From Methanomassiliicoccus sp. (GTDB lineage Archaea; Thermoplasmatota; Thermoplasmata; Methanomassiliicoccales; Methanomassiliicoccaceae), in assembly GCA_033485155.1 (NCBI GenBank), contig JAWQJJ010000001.1:434001-498000 (forward strand): a stretch of 64,000 bases of DNA. The letters run 5' to 3'. Below, piece after piece: positions 26,987 through 35,482 of the stretch. Each line of letters begins with the position of its first letter. Positions within the stretch are counted from its first letter, which is position 1. The notes under the pieces are model-generated. The model saw only the letters and a list, made by a program, of their open reading frames with translations. It searched no databases and was not told the origin of the DNA. The position numbers and the translations under genes were made by a program.

Positions 26987-27739
26987 TCATGTACTGCTCT
27001 TCTTCAGCACTTTCAGGCTCCCGATGAAGAAGGCGATCCCGAAGCCGACTAGCACCACCAGGGAGACCCAGGGGAACGACTGGTCTAAAGCAGCCGCTCT
27101 AAGGCATTGGCTGGCATGCGTCAACGGCAGAACATTCAATATCACTCTTAATGCGTCGGGCACCTGGCTGAGCGAGAAGAATGTCCCGCAGAGAAAGCTC
27201 ATCGGCAATATCACTAGGTTGCTGAAGGTGGCCATGTCGGCATGCGATCTGATCATCAGCGCAGCGAGCACCCCCATCAGGGAGAAGGTAAAGCATGAGG
27301 CTAACAACGCGAGGAAGAATAGGGGCCCTATTGCCAGTTGTGGTGACAGCAGCAGACCCACAGCAAGTAGCGCGAAGCAGCTCAACAAGCCTCTGACCAC
27401 TCCGATGAGCGCTTTCCCTACGACGATCGACGCTAGGCTTATCGGGGACATGAGCATCTCATCGAAGCTCTTATAGTACAATCGATCGACGTTGAGCTTC
27501 ATAGCAGCTCCACCGAAGCATACGGACATCGAGGTAAGAGCGATGATGCCCGGGATCACGAACGCGATGTAGTCAACCCCGTCGAAAGTGATCCCCTGTC
27601 CTAGACCATACCCGAACGCCAGGAGGTACAATATTGGATTGACGAGGCTGGTGGCTACAGTGGACACGACATGGCGCCTCAGGAATCTCAGGTCCACCCA
27701 CAGTACGGTGAACGTGTCTTTGTACAAGTTCATCATCAA
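26987..27739 (-). CDS. ABC-2 type permease of the chelatase locus
   Basis: The 250-residue protein has about six hydrophobic segments and the DrrB-like motifs YIAFVIPGIIALTSM, FDEMLMSPISLASIVVGKAL and FLCGTFFSLSQVPDALR. Its ATG overlaps the ATPase stop as ATGA, so it pairs with the ATPase encoded just upstream. The pair lies between the CobN-like gene and a cysteine hydrolase, all on the minus strand, and may export a pathway product or a toxic intermediate. Confidence 0.9.
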   Translation of the reverse strand: MMMNLYKDTFTVLWVDLRFLRRHVVSTVATSLVNPILYLLAFGYGLGQGITFDGVDYIAFVIPGIIALTSMSVCFGGAAMKLNVDRLYYKSFDEMLMSPISLASIVVGKALIGVVRGLLSCFALLAVGLLLSPQLAIGPLFFLALLASCFTFSLMGVLAALMIRSHADMATFSNLVILPMSFLCGTFFSLSQVPDALRVILNVLPLTHASQCLRAAALDQSFPWVSLVVLVGFGIAFFIGSLKVLKKSST

Positions 27740-28599
27740 GCATCACCGACCTTTTGACCAGTAAGCTCAACGAACACATCCTCAAGATTGGAATCCCGGA
27801 TGATTACCGTCTTGTCCGCAGCACCGACGTCCTTGAGGTAGTTCACCGCCTCGACCCGGTCCGAAAAATACTGATAACGGGTCTCCTTGCTCTCATAGAG
27901 CATCTCCACGGCCGTCATTCCCAGTCGTTTTCTGAGATCGATGGGCGAGCCCTGTGCGATGATCCGCCCATGATCGACGATGCCGACGCGCTGACACAGT
28001 GCCTCGGCCTCCTCAATATAGTGGGTTGTCAGCAGAATGGTCGTGCCCTCCTTGTTCAAGGAGCGCACTAAATCCCATAACTTCCGCCGGTATTGAGCGT
28101 CCAGGCCGACTGTCGGTTCGTCCAGGAAGAGCACCCTCGGACGGTGGATCAAACAGCAAACGATGGTCAGCTTTTTCTTCATGCCTCCGGACAAGGTCTC
28201 GACCATCTTGTCGGACTGTTCGGTCAATCCCGCATAGTCCAGAAGCTCATCGATGCGCTTCTTTCGTTCGGCGGCGGGGATGCGATGGAGACGACCATGG
28301 AGCTCCATGTTCTCCCTTACCGTTAAATCCCGGTCCAGGCTAGTGTGCTGTTGCACCACGCCAATAAGCTCCTTTACATTGTCGGCCTCTTCCAAGACGT
28401 CGAACCCCCCGACCCTGACCCTACCAGAGGTCTGTTTTGTTAGGGTCGTCATGATCCGTATGGTAGTGGTCTTTCCCGCCCCGTTGGGGCCGAGGAGCCC
28501 ATAGATCTCACCGGACCGGACCGTGAGGTTAAGGCCATTGACCGCTGTGACCTTGCCATACTGCTTTGTAAGTCTCTCGATCTGAATGATGTCTTCCAT
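27736..28599 (-). CDS. DrrA-like ABC ATPase of the chelatase locus
   Basis: Walker A GPNGAGKT is at residues 37-44, the signature is LSGGMKKKLTIVCCL and Walker B is VLFLDEPTVGLD. The ATG at 28599 is preceded by GGAGG at a 7-base spacing, which is better than the longer open frame reaching 28668. It lies 179 bases downstream of the CobN-like gene on the same strand. The substrate is unknown. Confidence 0.92.
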   Translation of the reverse strand: MEDIIQIERLTKQYGKVTAVNGLNLTVRSGEIYGLLGPNGAGKTTTIRIMTTLTKQTSGRVRVGGFDVLEEADNVKELIGVVQQHTSLDRDLTVRENMELHGRLHRIPAAERKKRIDELLDYAGLTEQSDKMVETLSGGMKKKLTIVCCLIHRPRVLFLDEPTVGLDAQYRRKLWDLVRSLNKEGTTILLTTHYIEEAEALCQRVGIVDHGRIIAQGSPIDLRKRLGMTAVEMLYESKETRYQYFSDRVEAVNYLKDVGAADKTVIIRDSNLEDVFVELTGQKVGDA

Positions 28600-28778
28600 A
28601 CCCACGCCCTCCTTCGTTTTTCTTCTCGATATCCATATGTTTACATTTTCACTTAGGTGCAAGGTCAAGAGCTATCGGCCGTCCGGCCCAGGCGTGTCCC
28701 GGCTGGATGTGCAGCACAAAATAATCCATCGCGTGGACCAGGTGAAGACGACGATACGATGAACGATATGTGATCGGC

Positions 28779-31700
28779 TCACCTTCCTTCGTTCGCCTCT
28801 TCCAGTACCGATTCCGCGTCCAGGTAGATCTGCTTCAGCTTTTCCTTGATCTCCTCGCTGGCCTCCCAGAGCCCCCGCTCGATCGCTTCCAGCAATCGGC
28901 TGGCCATCTCCCTGAGCGCGTACGGATTGCTCTCTTCGATCCACTTCCGGTTCTCCTCGTCGAACAGGAAGTGCTCCGTCAACGACTCGTACATCCACGG
29001 TTCGATGATATCCGAGGTGGCGTCCCAGCCCAGGACGTACTCGGTCAGCTTCGACAGTTCTTGTGCGCCTCGGAACCCGTGCTGCTTGAGGCCCTCGAGC
29101 CATTTGGGGTTGAGCACCCGGCTGCGGAAGACGAACTTGCTCTCCTCCTCCAGCGTCCTGGTCTTGAGACGCTGTGGATCGGAACTGTCGCCCATCACGG
29201 ACAGCGGTTTCTTCCCTCCGAACACCCTGACCGTGGCGTTCATTCCACCCAGGATAGTATAATCGTCATCGATATCCAGTAGGTCGAACTCCCTGTCCTC
29301 GTGGTTCTTGACGGTGACGTCGAGGGCACCCATCCTCTGTTTGAACGAATCAGGCAACTTCTCCCCCTTCCACCCCCGCCCATAGGCGTGACATCCCCAG
29401 GTGACGTAGGTATCGGCCAGATCTTTGGTGGTGGACCACTTCGAGGACTCGATGAGGACATCTACTCCTGCCCCGTACTCGCCAGGAGGATCTCCAAAGA
29501 TACGCACCAGTGCCTTTGATTGCGCGTCCTTGGGAGATAACCCTTCGCGGATCGATTGCTGAATGTCCTCCCTTAGGTGCTTGACGATGAAGTTCTCATC
29601 CTCTGATTCGTCCAGCGAGGCAATGGTCTCCACCCCCTCGTCGATCATGTCGACCAGATTAGGGAAAGTATCGCGGAACAGGCCGCTGATCCTGAGGGTC
29701 ACGTCGATCCTCGGCCTGCCGAGATCCTTCAATTGGATAACTTCCAAGCCGATGACCCGGCTCCCCGTGGCGCTCCATTTCGGCCGCAGGCCCATTAGCC
29801 ATAAGATATAGGCGATGTCGTCCCCGCCCGTCTTCATCGTGTCGGTCGCCCACACCACCATGCCTACGTTCATGGGATAGCACCCCATCTCCTTGACGTG
29901 GCGCTCGACCATCTGGTCGGCCATCTTTTTACCGATCTCCCAGGACGCCGGGCTGGGTATGGAATCTGGATCGATGGAGTAGAAGTTACGGCCGGTAGGC
30001 AACAGGTGTGCGTTCCCACGGGTGGGGCATCCCGATGGACCAGGGGGTACGTATCCGCCATCCAGTCCGTGCAGGAGATATCGGACCTCGTTCGAGGTAG
30101 CCATCACATTCGGGTAGACCTCATCGCACAGGAACGTCACGACCTCCGCGAGATCGGCATTGTTGCCGGGTGTAATCTCGCGCACAATCTCCTGGCATTC
30201 TGCCTTTGTAAAACCGACCCCCATCATCCTGTCGATAATATCATGGCATTGGCCGTCCACCTCGTCGAGGAGACTTCCGTTCACCTTGCCTAGCGTGGGG
30301 TGCATTTGTGACGGGTTATCCTGCAATTCCCTTATCTCCAGCCCCCTCGTCTCGGCGACCGCCGCTCTCAGCGATGGCACCGAACCGTTCTGGAGACGGG
30401 TAAGGCAGTACAGCATCTCTTCGAGCCTCTTGTCCTCGGGCGGCCGTCCCATGATGTGGAGACCGTCCTTGATCAGGGCATCCTTCATCTCCAGAAGATA
30501 ATCGTAGAGCTTGTCGATCTTATTGTCAAAGTCCTCAGGGGCAGCGTCCATGGGAAGGCCGATCTCTTCGAACATGGACAGTCTCTTCACAATAGCATAG
30601 ATGTTCTGATTATGGACCGCCAGCTTTTCCATCTGGCCGGTATTTGACGCTCGCAGGTAAGCTTGGACATTGGACTCTAGGTCCATCAGGTCATCATAGC
30701 TCCCCGCCCGGGTCATTGCCGGGATCAGATGGTCCAGGATGACTGCCCCACTTCTTCTTTTAGCCTGGATGCCCTCCCCTGGGTTCTCCATGATATATGG
30801 ATTGAGATTGGGCATGCTTCCCAGCACAACATCGGGGTAGCATTTCGCGGACAGCCCGACGCTCTTGCCCGGGAGCCATTCCAGCGTCCCATGACAGCCC
30901 ATGTGGATGACAGCTTGAGCTCCGAACACGTCCTTCAACCATCGATAGTATGCCAGGTACTGATGGGGCATCACCACATCGGTGCTGTGGTAGAGGGTCT
31001 CCGCCTGGGCGTGATACCCTCGATTCGGTTGCAGTCCAATGAAGACATTGCCGTTTTTTACTCCCGGGATCATCAGCCGGCCATCGATGTTATACAGAAT
31101 TCCTGGAGGTTCTCCCCAGTTACGGCAGATGGCATCCTGAGCTTCAGTCGGGATGTTGTCGAACCAATCACGATACCGGTCTTTTCCCACCGAATCGGCA
31201 GCCCTTTCCTTGATCTCCTGGGGAGAAAGCCACTCGGTATCGTTCGTGACCCCTGCCATGATCTCATCCAGCAGCTCCTTACCATCTGATGGTACATGAT
31301 CGAGATAGTAGCCTGCCTTTTCCATCTCCTTCAGGATATCAGATATGCTCTGGAAGGTGTCTAGGCCTGCAGCGCCGCCCACTCGGTCGTTCTTAGGGGG
31401 GTACATATACAGAAGTATGGCGACCTTCCTCCGGTCCACAGCGGTGCGCCTTAGCTCCGCCCATGACTTGGCCAATGTAGCGACCCTTTCGATGCGATCG
31501 GCCATGGGTATGGCCACGAGGCGGCCGTCCCTTGTCCGCTCGTTGCATGAGATGGGCACGGTAATTATCTGGCCATCATATTCGGGCCAGACCACGTTCA
31601 CTGATATTTCCATGGCGCTTAGGCCGTTGATATCGCCCTCATATGCTTCTCGGTCCTTCCAGACCGACATGGTCTGAAGGATCGGTACATCAAGGTCCTG

Positions 31701-32489
31701 GAAGAAATTGTGCACCTCCATCCTGCTGCTTCCATCGCCGGGGTTGGATAGGGATATCTGCGAGAAGCCCATGTTCATTATGACGGAGTCGACGCGGGGG
31801 CGGTCACCATCCATGAAATATTTCTCAAATACGCTTCGGATTCCGATCGAGCCTGTTGTACTGCTCGGAGAGGTTACGAAGAACACCGGTATGACATTGG
31901 CGCCTTTCTTTTCCAGTGTCCATATGATCTCATTGATGGCTTCAAGGTTGCCGGAAAGCCAGGTGGTCTGATGGAACATCACGCCGATTGTCGGCCGGCC
32001 CGGTTTTAAGGTTGATAAATATTCGATCGGATCAATCATCGTGCCATGGTCAGGATGGTATATTCCTTCGGTACGGGGCCTTGATGGCTCCGGCACCTCG
32101 ATGGAGGTCATACCGTCGATCGTCTTGCAAGCCCATGCCAGAATGCCCATATCATTCTCCTTCCCTCCGAGCTCGACGAAGGCTCTAATGAGGTGATAGT
32201 CGGCATCTGAGTAGGGGAAGAGATCACGATATTGGGAGGCGACATCATTCTCGTTGCAAGCAACGAGGCAACATACCTTGTTAGCAAGGACGGTTTCTTT
32301 CAAACGATCGAATTTTTTGAAATAGGACGGGTCTCCATGAATGCGGACGATCAGCAGGTCCGCCTTTTTTACAATTTTTTGGAAAGAAAGAAACTCCTTT
32401 TCCTTGGAATCCAAATCCTCGGAGTCAACACAGACCAACTGGACCTGACCGGCTTTAGGTAAAAAATCCTCCAATGCCGATAGCATCAC
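28779..32489 (-). CDS. cobN: CobN/BchH-type large subunit of an ATP-dependent chelatase
   Basis: The 1236-residue product shows the CobN/magnesium-chelatase H family throughout: VIPVFFVTSPSS near residue 210, MYPPKNDRVGGAAGLD, the HMGCHGTLEWLPGKSVGLS block, CYPMNVGMVVWATDTMKTGGDD, and the C-terminal WLEGLKQHGFRGAQELSK and DYTILGGMNATVR blocks. This subunit binds the tetrapyrrole and holds the active site; the ChlI/ChlD pair at 19880-22779 would drive it. The annotated GTG start leaves out an in-frame stretch LVVNLSAGTKDSAV that looks like the true first strand, but a stop precedes it (see findings). It could handle cobalt, nickel, magnesium or another metal. Confidence 0.92.
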   Translation of the reverse strand: MMLSALEDFLPKAGQVQLVCVDSEDLDSKEKEFLSFQKIVKKADLLIVRIHGDPSYFKKFDRLKETVLANKVCCLVACNENDVASQYRDLFPYSDADYHLIRAFVELGGKENDMGILAWACKTIDGMTSIEVPEPSRPRTEGIYHPDHGTMIDPIEYLSTLKPGRPTIGVMFHQTTWLSGNLEAINEIIWTLEKKGANVIPVFFVTSPSSTTGSIGIRSVFEKYFMDGDRPRVDSVIMNMGFSQISLSNPGDGSSRMEVHNFFQDLDVPILQTMSVWKDREAYEGDINGLSAMEISVNVVWPEYDGQIITVPISCNERTRDGRLVAIPMADRIERVATLAKSWAELRRTAVDRRKVAILLYMYPPKNDRVGGAAGLDTFQSISDILKEMEKAGYYLDHVPSDGKELLDEIMAGVTNDTEWLSPQEIKERAADSVGKDRYRDWFDNIPTEAQDAICRNWGEPPGILYNIDGRLMIPGVKNGNVFIGLQPNRGYHAQAETLYHSTDVVMPHQYLAYYRWLKDVFGAQAVIHMGCHGTLEWLPGKSVGLSAKCYPDVVLGSMPNLNPYIMENPGEGIQAKRRSGAVILDHLIPAMTRAGSYDDLMDLESNVQAYLRASNTGQMEKLAVHNQNIYAIVKRLSMFEEIGLPMDAAPEDFDNKIDKLYDYLLEMKDALIKDGLHIMGRPPEDKRLEEMLYCLTRLQNGSVPSLRAAVAETRGLEIRELQDNPSQMHPTLGKVNGSLLDEVDGQCHDIIDRMMGVGFTKAECQEIVREITPGNNADLAEVVTFLCDEVYPNVMATSNEVRYLLHGLDGGYVPPGPSGCPTRGNAHLLPTGRNFYSIDPDSIPSPASWEIGKKMADQMVERHVKEMGCYPMNVGMVVWATDTMKTGGDDIAYILWLMGLRPKWSATGSRVIGLEVIQLKDLGRPRIDVTLRISGLFRDTFPNLVDMIDEGVETIASLDESEDENFIVKHLREDIQQSIREGLSPKDAQSKALVRIFGDPPGEYGAGVDVLIESSKWSTTKDLADTYVTWGCHAYGRGWKGEKLPDSFKQRMGALDVTVKNHEDREFDLLDIDDDYTILGGMNATVRVFGGKKPLSVMGDSSDPQRLKTRTLEEESKFVFRSRVLNPKWLEGLKQHGFRGAQELSKLTEYVLGWDATSDIIEPWMYESLTEHFLFDEENRKWIEESNPYALREMASRLLEAIERGLWEASEEIKEKLKQIYLDAESVLEEANEGR

Positions 32490-32609
32490 GGCACTATCTT
32501 TCGTTCCTGCAGACAGATTGACGACTAACGCGCCTCATCCCCCCATTTCGAAAACCAGAAATTGCTATCAAGGGTGCCAGACGAATTCGGTTGTGTACTG
32601 TTCGGTCTG

Positions 32610-32625
32610 ATCATCGAACGATGAT
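32610..32625. promoter_or_regulatory. Short palindrome in the CobN/exporter divergent promoter region
   Basis: ATCATCG-AA-CGATGAT is a perfect 7-bp inverted repeat with a 2-base centre. It lies in the would-be leader of the CobN gene and just outside operator copy B1. It may be a second regulator site or an RNA hairpin. Confidence 0.35.
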
Positions 32626-32642
32626 AGCAAGGTCGGTTCTTT

Positions 32643-32661
32643 GTTGGATATATACTCCAAC
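32643..32661 (+). promoter_or_regulatory. 19-bp operator copy B1 of the tetrapyrrole regulon
   Basis: GTTGGATATATACTCCAAC has perfect 6-base arms GTTGGA/TCCAAC and matches copy A1 at 14584 in 16 of 19 positions. It lies in the 270-base divergent region between the CobN-like gene (minus) and an ABC exporter (plus). Confidence 0.7.
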
Positions 32662-32672
32662 ATGATAAATAT

Positions 32673-32691
32673 ATTGGATGATATCTCCTTT
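32673..32691 (+). promoter_or_regulatory. Degenerate operator copy B2, 30 bp from B1
   Basis: ATTGGATGATATCTCCTTT keeps the TTGGA and TCC arm cores of copies A1, A2 and B1 and begins exactly 30 bp after B1, the same spacing as A1 to A2. A TATA-like GATAAATATATT lies between B1 and B2, repeating the layout at 14584-14632. Confidence 0.5.
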
Positions 32692-32759
32692 AAATGGTGT
32701 CGCATTATGACACTACCACGAACGCGCATGGTAAGGCCCAAGGGGCAGAGTGAGGGAAG

Positions 32760-33743
32760 ATGTCAAGCAACGGGCGATCAGAGGTGGTGGTGGAGGATCT
32801 CATTAAGGAGTATCAGCCGGCTCTAGGGAACGCGAGGAAGGCCGACCCAGTACGGGCTGTGAATGGCATCAGCTTTAGGATCGAGCGGGGCCAGATCTAC
32901 GGTTTGCTGGGACCGAACGGCGCCGGGAAAACTACCACCATTAAGGTCATCTCGACCCTCCTAACCCCGACATCCGGGAATGTATCTCTCTTCGGGATGG
33001 ACGTTGTCAACGACTACCGCGAGATCAGGGAAAGGATAAACCTGGTGTCCGGAGGCGAGAGAGGACTCTACTACAGGGTATCGGGGAGGCAGAACCTCCG
33101 GTTCTTCGCCGATCTTTACCGCCTGCCTCGGGCAACGAGGGACCTCAGGGTGGATGAGCTGCTGAATCGGGTGGGCCTAGAGAGATCAGCCGACAAGAAG
33201 GTCGAGGAATACTCGCGGGGGATGAAACAAAGGTTGCACATCGCCCGCGGATTGATCAACGATCCCGATGTGCTCCTGCTCGATGAGCCGACGATCGGAC
33301 TGGATCCGGAGATCGCTCATGAGGTCCGCCTGCTTGTCGATGAGCTTAGGCGAGAAGGCAAAACAATCCTTCTGACGACCCACTACATGCGGGAGGCGGA
33401 GGAGCTTTGCGACAGCATTGGTATAATCTCCAAGGGAAGGATGGTGGGCAAAGGCACGGTATCGGAGCTCAAGGACCTCATCAAGGATGCGACCGTCATA
33501 GAGATAGTCGCGCGTGACATTCCCTCCCGGTCGGTCGAGAGGGTCAGGCAGATGGATGGAATAATCGACGTCTCGGTTCGCGCCGATCAGTCCCAATGCA
33601 TCATGAGATTGCGGGCGGACCATGGGGATGTGAACATTCCGGCCATCATCTCCAGGCTGGACGGATGTCACATCAAAAGGATAAGCAACGAGGAGCCGAC
33701 CCTGGAAGATGCTTACTTGGGCCTGGTGAGACAAGTTGATTAA
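32760..33743 (+). CDS. ABC-2 transporter ATPase with two downstream permeases
   Basis: Walker A GPNGAGKT is at residues 51-58, the signature is YSRGMKQRLHIARGL and Walker B is VLLLDEPTIGLDPE. It starts at ATG 32760 after GAGGG. It is transcribed divergently from the CobN-like gene, sharing a promoter region with the regulon dyads. Its stop overlaps the first permease by 8 bases. Its neighbours suggest export of a tetrapyrrole-pathway compound, but antibiotic or peptide export is equally possible. Confidence 0.92.
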   Translation: MSSNGRSEVVVEDLIKEYQPALGNARKADPVRAVNGISFRIERGQIYGLLGPNGAGKTTTIKVISTLLTPTSGNVSLFGMDVVNDYREIRERINLVSGGERGLYYRVSGRQNLRFFADLYRLPRATRDLRVDELLNRVGLERSADKKVEEYSRGMKQRLHIARGLINDPDVLLLDEPTIGLDPEIAHEVRLLVDELRREGKTILLTTHYMREAEELCDSIGIISKGRMVGKGTVSELKDLIKDATVIEIVARDIPSRSVERVRQMDGIIDVSVRADQSQCIMRLRADHGDVNIPAIISRLDGCHIKRISNEEPTLEDAYLGLVRQVD

Positions 33744-34524
33744 CCCCCGGGCCATCAGCCAGGGCTTCGTCCAACAGGCCCTGACGTTCCTTGCCGATCC
33801 CCAGTGGATCATTCCCAGCATCGTCGCTCCCTTCACCTTTACCATGGTCACGTTGATGATCTACCCCGAGAAGAGCGGGCTGGTGGTGCTATATGCCATC
33901 CTGGGAGGGGGCATTCTCGGCATGTGGGGCAATATGATCCGGTCCTCGGGATTCAGCATTACGTACGACCGGGTGATAGGGACCCTGGAACCCCTCATGA
34001 TGACCCCCACCCCGATCATAAACATAGTGGCAGGGCGAGCGCTCTGGAACACGTTCATCGGCCTGTTGAATGCCGGCCTCATCTTCATCCTGGCCATATT
34101 GGCCTTCAATGTTGAGGTCAGCCTGTCGGACCCCGTGTTATTCTTTTTATCGCTGGTGATCACCTTGTTGTCGCTGGGAGCTATCGGGGTGCTCCTGTCT
34201 GCGCTCTTCGTTCTCACCCGAGCCTCTGGTACCCTCGTCCAGATAATTGAACTCCCGGTGTTCGTGATCAGTGGGGCCCTCATACCGATATCGGAACTCC
34301 CAGAATGGACATGGCCGCTATCGATGATCCTCCCCCCGACCTGGAGCGTTGACGCCCTACAGGTTTCCAGCGGTCTGATGAGCGGAAATCCGGTTGGCTT
34401 GGGAGTGGTTGGAGACCTCATCGTGGCATCGATCCTCGGGGCGTGCTACATGCTCGTGGCGATCGCTCTGTTCAGCCGCCTAGATAGCAAGGCCCGGGCA
34501 AGTGGGCAGTTGGGGATGTGGTGA
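33736..34524 (+). CDS. ABC-2 permease, first of a pair
   Basis: The 262-residue protein has about six hydrophobic segments and the motif VIGTLEPLMMTPTPIINIVAGRALW characteristic of ABC-2 permeases, then PVFVISGALIPISELPEWTW before the last helices. It starts at TTG 33736, overlapping the ATPase gene. It probably forms a heterodimer with the permease encoded three bases downstream. Confidence 0.88.
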   Translation: MINPRAISQGFVQQALTFLADPQWIIPSIVAPFTFTMVTLMIYPEKSGLVVLYAILGGGILGMWGNMIRSSGFSITYDRVIGTLEPLMMTPTPIINIVAGRALWNTFIGLLNAGLIFILAILAFNVEVSLSDPVLFFLSLVITLLSLGAIGVLLSALFVLTRASGTLVQIIELPVFVISGALIPISELPEWTWPLSMILPPTWSVDALQVSSGLMSGNPVGLGVVGDLIVASILGACYMLVAIALFSRLDSKARASGQLGMW

Positions 34525-34527
34525 ACT

Positions 34528-35328
34528 ATGGGCATCGGGCACTATCTGCCGGTAATGAGGGGCGCATCGATGGTATCGATGCGCTCATACTTTACCACCG
34601 TCCCGAAATGGCTATGGGCGGTCCAATTGCTGGTGATGAGCATAAGTCAGATGGCCTTCTTCGTCTACGTTACTCAGGTCTCGGGGACAGCGAAGATGAC
34701 AGTGGACCAGGTCGCCCTGGGCAATGCTCTTCAAACGGTATCATATTCCGCCGTGTTCAGCATCTGCAGCATACCCGGCGAGGAGAAGCATGCCGGGACC
34801 CTGCCGCTCATAATGATGACCCCGAGCAGGATATTCACCGTGGTCCTGGGAGAATCCCTCTTCCAAATAGTGACTGGAATAATAACCGTGGCCTTTTCAC
34901 TCCTCATCGCCGCGACGTTCTTTGGCGTGAGCTTCGCCCAGGTAAACCTCTTGGCCGTTTGTGCCGTGATTTTGGTCACATGCTTCGCGATGGCCGGTTT
35001 CGGCCTGATGCTGGGCAGCTTTGGGATCTATCTGCGGTCATCCACGCTGTTGGCCAGCCTCTTCATGTACGTGGGTCTGGTCTTCTGCGGAGTGAATTTT
35101 CCAATAGATCAATTGCCCAGCTTCCTCCAGCCGATATCATATGTCCTTCCGTTATCATACGGGGTCAGGTCTCTATCACTGGCGGTCAGCGGATCGAATG
35201 TACTGTCCATCCTCCCCAGCCTTATCGCAATGGTCGTCATAGGATTCATTATGATATTGATCGGAATGGCGATGTTCTACGTCTTCGAAAAGATGGCGAG
35301 AAGCAAAGGCACGACCGAGATATTCTGA
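34528..35328 (+). CDS. ABC-2 permease, second of a pair
   Basis: The 266-residue membrane protein shows EEKHAGTLPLIMMTPSRIFTVV, which parallels the motif of the previous permease, and about six hydrophobic segments. The two permeases likely share the single ATPase at 32760. It ends the plus-strand unit before a convergent importer operon. Confidence 0.88.
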   Translation: MGIGHYLPVMRGASMVSMRSYFTTVPKWLWAVQLLVMSISQMAFFVYVTQVSGTAKMTVDQVALGNALQTVSYSAVFSICSIPGEEKHAGTLPLIMMTPSRIFTVVLGESLFQIVTGIITVAFSLLIAATFFGVSFAQVNLLAVCAVILVTCFAMAGFGLMLGSFGIYLRSSTLLASLFMYVGLVFCGVNFPIDQLPSFLQPISYVLPLSYGVRSLSLAVSGSNVLSILPSLIAMVVIGFIMILIGMAMFYVFEKMARSKGTTEIF

Positions 35329-35402
35329 CCTGGGGCTCGACGAAAATTTCACCGTTCCGTCTGAACCTTGATATCTGCGACGGCAACGATCTCTCTACCA
35401 GA

Positions 35403-35440
35403 GTAAAAAAATGAGCGGTCCGCCCGGAGGCGGGCCGCTT
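35403..35440 (-). terminator. Hairpin plus T-run ending the dockerin-binding-protein operon
   Basis: AGCGGTCCGCC (35415-35425) and GGCGGGCCGCT (35430-35440) form an 11-bp stem with one G-U pair and a CGGA loop. Read on the minus strand it is followed by CATTTTTTTAC, so it resembles an intrinsic terminator for the minus-strand importer operon ending at 35483. Confidence 0.65.
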
Positions 35441-35482
35441 CCCCTAGGGGTAAAGACCTAGCATTGCACCAGCGGCGCTCGT

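Noticed and set aside
14678-35328. Mobile element or integrated plasmid carrying the cluster
   Set aside because: No transposase, integrase, terminal repeat or tRNA-adjacent attachment site was found at the borders; the base-composition shift alone is not enough.
34518-35414. 298-residue open frame overlapping the second permease
   Set aside because: It is in a different frame of the same strand, shares almost all its length with a well-supported permease, and has no hydrophobic or family pattern.
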